Shown: positions 33,085-39,258 of the stretch, in pieces
How the letters are laid out: each line of letters opens with the position of its first letter
Position numbering within the stretch: position 1 is the stretch's first letter
NCBI GenBank assembly: GCA_044337015.1
Contig: JBIIOJ010000003.1
Coordinates: 1-39,258, forward strand
Direction: 5' to 3'
DNA length: 39,258 nt
Source of the DNA: UBA4655 sp044337015
Lineage (GTDB): Bacteria > Planctomycetota > Planctomycetia > Pirellulales > UBA1268
The notes under the pieces: model-generated
Database searches by the model: none
What the model was told of the DNA's origin: nothing
What the model saw: only the letters and a program-made list of their open reading frames with translations
Program-made: the position numbers and the translations under genes

Positions 33085-33801
33085 CTACAGCGGTTCGATG
33101 ACGCGGTCGCGCTGCCCCGACGGCACGCCCGCCGAGCCTGGCGGCAGTTGGAGTGCGAGGCCGATCGGCAGGATCTTGGGATCCGCCAGACGGTCGCGAT
33201 TGGCCGAGAAGATCGCTTCCGCCGCCGCGGGGTTCCCGTAGAACCGTATCGCGATGCCCGTCAGGTCGTCGCCATCCCTGACAACGTAGTGCTGCGGCAC
33301 GCCGGAGGACGGCCGAAGCTCGGCTCCCCGCGGCCGGAAGTCCGCCCTGGGGCGGGCCACCGACAATGGCGGCGGCGAGTGGGCGTCGAGCAGCGGCGGC
33401 GGCGGAATCTCCACGGTCGAACGGTAGGTGGCGTCGAGGGCCGGCGGCCGGCCTGCGAATGCCGGCGGCAGCGGCGGCAGCGGCTCGGCGAGCGTCGCGG
33501 GGGCAAGGGGCGGGCTCACGACCGCCGGATCCGAGAGCCCGATGCCTGCTGGCGGCGCCGACTTTTCGAACTCGTCCTTCCAGATCGCCTCCTCCGAACG
33601 CGGCTCGGGGGCTTCCTCGCGGATGACGTGCCTCGGCGGCTCCGACGCCCGGCGTTCCAGCGGCGCGGCGCGGGGCGGATCGTCACGATCGCGGCCGCCG
33701 TCGCCGAAGATCAACTGCACCGCCGGCATCGAGACCCAGGCGGCGGCGCAGAGACAGAGACAGGCGAAGGTGAGCCTTGGAAGTCGCGATAGCGAGGGCA
33801 T
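33085..33801 (-). CDS. LysM-domain protein with N-terminal membrane helix
   Basis: About 238 aa from ATG 33801, with GGAAG upstream; the frame is open to 33888, but the longer N-terminus is Gly/Arg-rich. A short hydrophobic stretch (LTFACLCLCAAAWVSM) serves as a signal anchor. A proline-rich linker of about 130 residues follows, then one C-terminal LysM motif (HYVVRDGDDLTGIAIRFYG through LPIGLALQLPP). LysM domains bind peptidoglycan or related N-acetylglucosamine polymers, so it probably tethers something to the cell wall, consistent with dapF nearby. No enzyme domain is present. Confidence 0.88.
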   Translation of the reverse strand: MPSLSRLPRLTFACLCLCAAAWVSMPAVQLIFGDGGRDRDDPPRAAPLERRASEPPRHVIREEAPEPRSEEAIWKDEFEKSAPPAGIGLSDPAVVSPPLAPATLAEPLPPLPPAFAGRPPALDATYRSTVEIPPPPLLDAHSPPPLSVARPRADFRPRGAELRPSSGVPQHYVVRDGDDLTGIAIRFYGNPAAAEAIFSANRDRLADPKILPIGLALQLPPGSAGVPSGQRDRVIEPL

Positions 33802-33933
33802 GAAGAGCTTCCGCCACGAAGAGAGTTCTCCCAAGTATTCCCCCGCCCAGGCACCCGCGCTGCCCGATCCCCGACCGCGGCCGACCACAGCCCATCGACC
33901 GCGCCGTTACACGCCGCACGACCGTCAGGGTCG

Positions 33934-34315
33934 AGCACGGGCAGCCCCTTACAAGCAGAGCAGAGCAGACTGAAGGAGACCGCATTGGCTTGCGGAAGGG
34001 AAACCGCTCCGGCGCATTTGAAGGACACCGCATTGCCGCCGCGGGAGCGGACGCATCGTCGCTACGGTGAGGATACACCTGATGCTCCTCAACGTCCGCT
34101 CCCGCGGCGTTCAGCATCGAAGTTCGTGTGTGACGCATTCAGTGCCACGTTTGACCGCGAGGGGTTGCCCGTGTGCCCGAGACGGCGTATGCAGACAAGC
34201 GAAGCAAGGATTGCGGAGCGAAGTCTGCATCCGAGCGAGCGAAGGACAGGATGTCCGCAGCGAGCGTCCGGCGAGCGGCACACGGGCAGTCCCGAACCCC
34301 AGCACACTTGACGAG
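33934..34315. repeat. Dispersed palindromic repeat, copy B
   Basis: Most of the 540-bp gap 33802-34341 is a modular repeat. Module 1 (33981-34040) agrees with 39046-39105 at about 55 of 60 bases. A 65-bp insert follows (34041-34105), bounded by a 17-bp perfect inverted repeat (34037-34053 against 34093-34109). Then comes a stretch shared with copy C (GGCGTTCAGCATCG..., CAGTGCCACG.TTGAC). Last is a 133-bp unit with near-perfect inverted ends (34161-34177 against 34277-34293, 15 of 17). Short open frames across it are repeats read in translation, not genes. Confidence 0.85.
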
Positions 34316-34341
34316 CCCTGAACAGCCGGCAGTCCGCGAAG

Positions 34342-37278
34342 TCAGGTCGGCGTGAGCGACGGCCGACCCGCCGGGGCCGCGGACCGCTGCTGCAGCCAGA
34401 GCACGATCGGCGACGCGATGAAGATCGTGCTGTAAGAGCCCGTGACGATGCCGACGAGCATCGTGAAGGCGAAGGCGTGGATGCCCTGCCCGCCGAACAG
34501 GTAGAGAATGAACGTCGCGATGAACGCCGTTCCCGACGTCAGGATCGTGCGGCTGAGCGTTTGGTTGACCGCCTTGTCGATCATCGCCGCGCTCACCGTG
34601 GGGCTCTTGCCCCGGATCTCGCGGAGCCTGTCGAAGATCACGATCGTGTCGTTGATCGAGAAGCCGACGATCGTGAGCAGGGCCGCCACGACGTCGAGGC
34701 TGATCTTGAAGTCGTCCACCAGGGCCCAGCCGAGGTAGGGGGAGAGGTACTGGCTCATCGCGATCAGGGCGACCGTCACGAGGACGTCGTGCACGAGCGC
34801 GACGACCGCCGCGAGGCCGAAGGCCACGTTCTGGAACCGCAGCCAGACGTAGAGCACGATCATGACGACGCTTGCGACGAGGGCGTAGACCGCCGTCACC
34901 TGCGTGTTGCCGGCGACCTTGCCGCCGATGGCGTTCGACGAAAGGTAGACCGGCACGTCGGCCATCTCCTTTGCCATCCGGTCGACGACCTTGCCGAGCG
35001 GCTCCGGCCCGACCGCCGTGGCGAGCGTCCAGGTCCTGTAGGGCTTCGAACGCGTTGTCATCTCCTCCGCTTCGAGCTGGAATGGGGAGCCCCCGAGCCC
35101 CTCGGCTGCCATCGCCGCCTCGACGGCGGCCTGCAGCCGCGGCAGGCTGATCCTCTCCGGGAAATCGAGGACGACGGTCGTCGGCATGAGCCCCGTCTCG
35201 GACTTCTCGCCCTGCGGCCCGCCCTCGGCGGCCGGCTTGGCCGCGGACGACTCGATCTTGCCGTAGCCCATCGACTGCGTCTTGAGCCGGCCGGGAAACG
35301 CCTCCTGCAGCAGATTCTCGACCGCCTTCTGGTCCTTGACGGAGGTGTCGATTTTGTAGCGACTGCCCTCGGGCACGTCGGGGGACTGCATCGAGCTGAC
35401 GGCGGCGTCGGGCAACGTTGCGACGGCCTTCCGGACGTCGGCGGACGAGAGCTCCTGCCCTTCGCGGAACTCGACCTGCACGCTGCTGCCCCCGGTGAAG
35501 TCGATGTCGAAGAGCCCCTGGCCGCGGAAGTAGGCGGCCGCGCCACCGAGCACCAAAAGCGCCAGCGAGAAGGCCATCGCCGTTCCCATCCAGGAGACGA
35601 ACGGAATGTCGGTCTTGCCGAAGAGCCGGGCCATCGAGAGCCGCTTGATCCAGCCGGTCCTCTCGGCGAGATCGAAGAGCACTCTCGAGCAGAAGACCGC
35701 GGTGAAGAGGTTGAGCGTGAGGCCCAGGATGAGCGTGACGGCGAAGCCCTTGAGCTGATCCGTGCCGATCGCGAAGAGCACGAAGCCCGTGATGAGCGTC
35801 GTGAGGTTGGAGTCGACGATCGTGGAGAAGGCCCGCTGGAAGCCGTTGCGGATCGCCATCCGGAGCGCCGCGCCGCGGTCGAGCTCCTCTCGGATCCGCT
35901 CGTAGATCAGCACGTTGGCATCGACGGCCATGCCGACCGAGAGGACCAGGCCGGCGAGGCCGGCGAGCGTGAGCGCCGCCTTGAGGCTGATTACGAACGC
36001 GAGCACGAGCACCACGTTGAGCAGCACGGCGAGGTCGGCCACGAATCCCGCGAACCGGTAGTAGGCGAGCATGAACAGGAGCACGGCGGCCGTCGCCAGC
36101 AGCATGGCGCGGGCGCCGGACCGGATCGTGTCGACGCCCAACTGCGGGCTGATCGACTGCTCGCTCACCGGCTCGCTGACGAGCGCCGCCGGCAGGCTCC
36201 CCGCGTTGAGCACGCCCACCAGGAAATTGACGTCTTCCTGCTTGAAGCTGCCGGTAATCTGGCCGCTCGAGCTGATGGCGCTGCGGATGGTCGGGGCCGA
36301 GAGCAGGACGTCGTCGAGAACGATGCCGAGGCGGCTCGTCAGCTGGTTCGCCGGGTCGGGCAGGTTGGCGCCCGTGAGGGCTCCGAAGAGCGACGAGCCA
36401 GCCGAGTTGAAGCTGAAGTTGACGCAGGGCTGGAGGTTCTGGTCGTAGCTCGAAAGCGCTCGGGTCAGGAATCCGCCGGTCACGTTGAACCGGTCGAGGA
36501 CGACGAGCGCCTCCGTGCGGCCATCGGGCGTTGAACGCGTGACGAGCCCCCGCTGCTCGGCCGACCCCATCTTCCCGGCGTCGAGTTCAACCCACCGGCC
36601 GACCGGCCGGCCCGCTTCGCTCACGGTGGAGCCGGTCGCCCGCGTGCCCGCCTCGATGACCTGCTTGTGCCTCGGGTCGTCGGGGTTGGCCGTGATGCGG
36701 AACTCCAGCACCCCGGCGCTCGACACCACCCGCTTGATAAGGTCGGTCTCCGCCTGGTCAACGGCCGGAACGATCACCTCGATCTGGTCCAGTCCGTACT
36801 GGCGGACGGTGACTTCCTTCTGCCCGCCCGGATTCACGCGGCGGCTCACAGCGGCCACGAGTTTGTCCATATCGATCCGGCCCGCGGGCATTCCCGCCTC
36901 GCCAGCGGTCTCTCCCTCACCATCGGCGGCCGCCCCCTCGCCCTCAGCGGCTTCGCGGGCCGTCGCGGCCTGCTTCGCGGTGTCGACCTCGTAGACGAGG
37001 ATCACGCCCCCCTTCAGGTCGATGCCAAGCCGTGGCGGCCAGCCAAGCGCGATCACGACCGCGGCGACGGCGAGCGACGTCAGGACGACGGCAATGCGGC
37101 CCCACATGTCCGACACCCGCAGGGCCCGGGCGAGCAGCCATGCCACGACCGAGGGCACGACCACCGTCGCGATCGCGATCGGCCACGCGGCCCAGCCTTC
37201 CCGCCACCAGGGCATCGCGGCGGCGGCGGCAGCCGGCTCGGTGACGGCGGCGGCAAGGAGGAGAAGGGAACCGTTCAT
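34342..37278 (-). CDS. secDF: Fused protein translocase subunit SecD-SecF
   Basis: About 978 aa, one chain replacing separate SecD and SecF. It uses the proton gradient to help pull exported proteins through SecYEG. SecD marks: IDLKGGVILVYEV near residue 86, AALVSEPVSEQSISPQLG, and a helical block with GMAVDANVLIYERIREEL. SecF marks: DIDFTGGSSVQVEF near residue 590 and the block IVGFSINDTIVIFDRLREIRG. Between the first strand and the P1 domain there is an acidic Gly/Glu-rich insertion (about residues 102-135). Two extra N-terminal helices precede the usual first one. Start ATG 37278 lies 8 bp after the yajC stop. Confidence 0.95.
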   Translation of the reverse strand: MNGSLLLLAAAVTEPAAAAAAMPWWREGWAAWPIAIATVVVPSVVAWLLARALRVSDMWGRIAVVLTSLAVAAVVIALGWPPRLGIDLKGGVILVYEVDTAKQAATAREAAEGEGAAADGEGETAGEAGMPAGRIDMDKLVAAVSRRVNPGGQKEVTVRQYGLDQIEVIVPAVDQAETDLIKRVVSSAGVLEFRITANPDDPRHKQVIEAGTRATGSTVSEAGRPVGRWVELDAGKMGSAEQRGLVTRSTPDGRTEALVVLDRFNVTGGFLTRALSSYDQNLQPCVNFSFNSAGSSLFGALTGANLPDPANQLTSRLGIVLDDVLLSAPTIRSAISSSGQITGSFKQEDVNFLVGVLNAGSLPAALVSEPVSEQSISPQLGVDTIRSGARAMLLATAAVLLFMLAYYRFAGFVADLAVLLNVVLVLAFVISLKAALTLAGLAGLVLSVGMAVDANVLIYERIREELDRGAALRMAIRNGFQRAFSTIVDSNLTTLITGFVLFAIGTDQLKGFAVTLILGLTLNLFTAVFCSRVLFDLAERTGWIKRLSMARLFGKTDIPFVSWMGTAMAFSLALLVLGGAAAYFRGQGLFDIDFTGGSSVQVEFREGQELSSADVRKAVATLPDAAVSSMQSPDVPEGSRYKIDTSVKDQKAVENLLQEAFPGRLKTQSMGYGKIESSAAKPAAEGGPQGEKSETGLMPTTVVLDFPERISLPRLQAAVEAAMAAEGLGGSPFQLEAEEMTTRSKPYRTWTLATAVGPEPLGKVVDRMAKEMADVPVYLSSNAIGGKVAGNTQVTAVYALVASVVMIVLYVWLRFQNVAFGLAAVVALVHDVLVTVALIAMSQYLSPYLGWALVDDFKISLDVVAALLTIVGFSINDTIVIFDRLREIRGKSPTVSAAMIDKAVNQTLSRTILTSGTAFIATFILYLFGGQGIHAFAFTMLVGIVTGSYSTIFIASPIVLWLQQRSAAPAGRPSLTPT

Positions 37279-37286
37279 GCTCGTGC

Positions 37287-37715
37287 TCAATCCTGGGCCT
37301 GGTTTTGCTTGGTGGGGTCCGCCGGTCCGCCGAGCACGCGGCCGATGCTCGCGAGCGTGACGTCCATCTTCACGTTGTTCGTCTCGTCGACCTTGATCGT
37401 CACCCGGTCGTTGTCGCGGTCCACCGCGGCCACGATGCCGTAGATGCCGGCGGACGTCACGACCCGGTCGTTCCGCTTGAGGCCTTCGCGAAGACGCTGC
37501 GACTCGAGTTGCCGCTGCCGCTCGGGTCGGTAGAGCAGGAGCCACGCGAAGAGGACGACGAACGCCAGCGGGGCGTATTGCAGGAGGAGTTCCGGCAGCG
37601 CGGGGGGCTTCCCCTGAACGCCGCCAGGCTGTGCCTGGGCGAGGAAAATCCACGCCTGCGGCGCGGCCGCCAACAGGATCGATGGTACGGAGGCGACTGG
37701 GAGGAACGTGATCAC
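37287..37715 (-). CDS. yajC: Preprotein translocase subunit YajC
   Basis: About 142 aa from GTG 37715. The single membrane helix (LLLQYAPLAFVVLFAWLLLY) is followed by RPERQRQLESQRLREGLKRNDRVVTSAGIYGIV, the diagnostic YajC region, and a small beta domain. It is longer than typical (about 110 aa) because of an N-terminal hydrophobic extension. Longer frames to 37853 have no better start. It associates with SecDF in the membrane and lies in the classical tgt-yajC-secDF order. Confidence 0.9.
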   Translation of the reverse strand: MITFLPVASVPSILLAAAPQAWIFLAQAQPGGVQGKPPALPELLLQYAPLAFVVLFAWLLLYRPERQRQLESQRLREGLKRNDRVVTSAGIYGIVAAVDRDNDRVTIKVDETNNVKMDVTLASIGRVLGGPADPTKQNQAQD

Positions 37716-37818
37716 GGCGACGGCGGCATCCTCTCTCGAGAGGAGGCCGGAAAGGCTCCCTCGGGAAAAACCGGGATGATAAGGGGCTTGGAACCGTGCG
37801 GACAAGCCCGGAAGCGGA

Positions 37819-38964
37819 TCAGCCCGCTTCCGGCGCCGTTCCCGCCGGCGCATCCTCCCCCTCGCCGAGCCCGGCGAGGATGGCGGAGCGTTCCGCTTCG
37901 AACCGGCGTTCGACGATCGCGGCCCGCAGCCGGCGGACGAGCCTCGCGTAGAACGTGAGGTTGTGGATCGACACGAGGATCGGCCCGAGCATCTCCCCGG
38001 CGTTGAAGAGATGGCGCAGGTAGCCTCGCCCGTGACGGCAGCCGGGACAGGGGCAGCCTTCCTGGATCGGGCCCCGGTCGGATGCGTGGCGGGCGTTCTT
38101 CAGGCGGACGAGGCCGTCGAACGTGTACGCAAGGCCGTTGCGGCCGCACCGCGTCGGAAGCACGCAGTCGAACATGTCGACCCCGAGCGACACCGCGCGG
38201 ACGATGTCCTGCGGAGTGCCGACCCCCATGAGATACCGCGGACTCGCGGCGGGCATGTGACCGATCGTGGCCTCGAGCGCCGCCGCCATCGCCTCGGGCC
38301 CCTCCCCCACCGACAGCCCGCCGATGGCAAGGCCGTCGAACGGCATCTCGGCGAGCGCAACCGCGCTCTCCCGCCGCAGGTCCGGCTCGAGGCCCCCCTG
38401 CACGATGCCGAACACCGCCTGGTCGGCCTTCGTGTGGGCGGCCAGGCACCGCCTCGCCCAGTCGAGCGACCGCCGCATGGCCTGGGCCACCCGCTCCCGG
38501 GCGGCCGGCAACGGCACCACGTCGTCGAGTTGCATCGCGATGTCGGCCCCGAGCGACTGCTGGATCCGCATTGATTCCTCCGGCGTCAGCGCGACCGGGC
38601 TGCCGTCGATGTGGGACTGGAAGAACGCCCCCTCGTCGGTGATCCTCGCCCGGTGCGCGAGGCTGAACACCTGGAAGCCGCCACTGTCGGTGAGCGTGGG
38701 CCCCCGCCAGCCCATGAACGCGGCGAGCCCGCCGGCCTCCTCCACGATCCGCTCGCCCGGCCTTAGATGCAGGTGATACGTGTTGCCGAGCACGATCGTC
38801 GCCCCGGTCTCCGCGAGCCGGCCGACGTCGACCCCCTTCACCGTCGCCGCCGTGCCCACCGGCATGAACACCGGCGTCTCCGCAGCACCGTGCGGCGTCA
38901 CGAGCCGCCCGGCCCGCGCCGCCCCGTCCGTCGCCTCGACCGTGAACGAAAAGCCGCTTTTCAT
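37819..38964 (-). CDS. tgt: tRNA-guanine transglycosylase
   Basis: Exchanges G34 for preQ1 in GUN-anticodon tRNAs on the way to queuosine. About 381 aa. Seen: TPVFMPVGTAATVKGV, the substrate Asp in TDSGGFQVFSL, GGLSVGEG, the nucleophile region DMFDCVLPTRCGRNG, and the zinc site CPCPGCRHGRGYLRHL with a later SIHN histidine. First gene of the tgt-yajC-secDF operon, 103 bp before yajC. ATG 38964 is preferred; the longer frame to 39153 translates the repeat upstream. No queuosine-synthesis gene or preQ1 riboswitch is visible near it. Confidence 0.95.
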   Translation of the reverse strand: MKSGFSFTVEATDGAARAGRLVTPHGAAETPVFMPVGTAATVKGVDVGRLAETGATIVLGNTYHLHLRPGERIVEEAGGLAAFMGWRGPTLTDSGGFQVFSLAHRARITDEGAFFQSHIDGSPVALTPEESMRIQQSLGADIAMQLDDVVPLPAARERVAQAMRRSLDWARRCLAAHTKADQAVFGIVQGGLEPDLRRESAVALAEMPFDGLAIGGLSVGEGPEAMAAALEATIGHMPAASPRYLMGVGTPQDIVRAVSLGVDMFDCVLPTRCGRNGLAYTFDGLVRLKNARHASDRGPIQEGCPCPGCRHGRGYLRHLFNAGEMLGPILVSIHNLTFYARLVRRLRAAIVERRFEAERSAILAGLGEGEDAPAGTAPEAG

Positions 38965-38970
38965 GCCGAG

Positions 38971-38976
38971 AGCATA
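38971..38976 (-). promoter_or_regulatory. Candidate -10 of the tgt operon
   Basis: TATGCT on the minus strand (38976-38971) ends 6 bp before the tgt ATG, so the transcript would be leaderless or nearly so. The site is squeezed between the gene and the inner end of repeat copy C (38981). Confidence 0.35.
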
Positions 38977-38980
38977 CTGC

Positions 38981-39258
38981 GGCCCCGAACCCTCACGTTT
39001 GACCGGTTCGGGGCTGCCCGTATGCAAGAGGCAACTGCGGCAGTCCGCATTGGCTTGCGGGAGGGAAACCGCTCCGGTGCATTTGGTGGATACCGCATTG
39101 CCGCCGGGGCGGCGTTCAGCATCGGAGTGCCTGTGTGCCCCAATCAGTGCCACGCTTGACGGTTCGGGGCTGCCCGTGTGCCCGAGACGGCGTAGGTGGC
39201 CAGCGAAGCCCGGAGGGCGAGAGCGCAGACACCTCCGAGCGAGCGGAGGGCATGGATG
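38981..39258. repeat. Dispersed palindromic repeat, copy C (runs off the window)
   Basis: It starts with a 9-bp inverted repeat (CCCCGAACC 38983-38991, GGTTCGGGG 39005-39013). Module 1 is at 39046-39105. Here only 5 bp (39106-39110) stand where copy B has a 65-bp hairpin insert. The shared middle follows, then a second GGTTCGGGGCTGCCCGTGTG end from 39161 with diverging interior arms that match the theme of copy B. The right end is beyond the window. No gene is seen in 38965-39258. Confidence 0.85.

Noticed and set aside
33683..34321. Short open frames on both strands across repeat copy B
   Set aside because: The same peptide strings appear at copy C near 39 kb in other contexts; they are translated repeats without ribosome sites.
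38965..39045. preQ1 riboswitch before tgt
   Set aside because: No room between the likely -10 and ATG, and the upstream sequence is the dispersed repeat.
33934..39258. Composite transposon carrying tgt-yajC-secDF
   Set aside because: No transposase, no target-site duplication visible, and the cargo is a normal housekeeping operon in its usual order.

Overview
The window is a GC-rich, gene-dense bacterial chromosome segment with about two dozen protein genes on both strands and no recognisable tRNA, rRNA, CRISPR array or phage. Gene content (MEP isoprenoid pathway, DapF, Prc, SecDF-YajC, an AsmA-like giant envelope protein, DUF374 acyltransferase, N-terminally anchored vWA protein, many genes with weak or no Shine-Dalgarno) fits a planctomycete or a relative. 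That placement is an inference from style and composition, not from a marker phylogeny.

Layout: 121-2313 (-) Prc/Tsp protease; 2516-4657 (-) MFS exporter plus CbiX-like chelatase; 4812-9705 (+) ispA, dxs, nadK and a secreted protein; 9730-11280 (-) dnaA, separated from a divergent twin-PDZ protein (11589-12656) by a 308-bp two-way regulatory region with DnaA-box-like sites; 12767-20993 (+) the inorganic-carbon cluster; 21136-26194 (-) AsmA-like protein, dapF and a DUF374 acyltransferase, coupled by 4-bp overlaps; 26340-27941 (+) MFS transporter meeting tilS (-) tail to tail; 29193-29843 (+) lipoprotein; 29895-31871 (-) vWA protein; 32045-33052 (+) alpha/beta-hydrolase-fold protein without a nucleophile; 33085-33801 (-) LysM protein; 34342-38964 (-) tgt, yajC and a fused secDF, lying between two copies of a dispersed repeat family.

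The most interesting region is 13011-20993. DabA (DUF2309, all four zinc-site residues present) is followed by two different complex-I-like antiporter subunits (NuoL-like and NuoM-like) and by a SulP transporter that carries, after its STAS domain, an extra C-terminal segment that reads as a PII-like signalling domain with a shortened T-loop. Each neighbouring pair overlaps by ATGA, so the four proteins are probably made together. It looks like an energised CO2-hydrating/bicarbonate-accumulating system joined to a bicarbonate-type SulP transporter with a built-in sensor. The two antiporter subunits have each lost a different conserved charged residue, which suggests they work as a pair. No carboxysome or RuBisCO gene is in the window, so supply of bicarbonate to a heterotroph (carboxylations, pH) is as likely as autotrophy.

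Two repeat phenomena stand out. One is a palindromic dispersed repeat at 1-60, 33934-34315 and 38981-39258. The other is a set of six 16-21-bp tandem duplications, most lying exactly on stop or start codons of otherwise unrelated genes.
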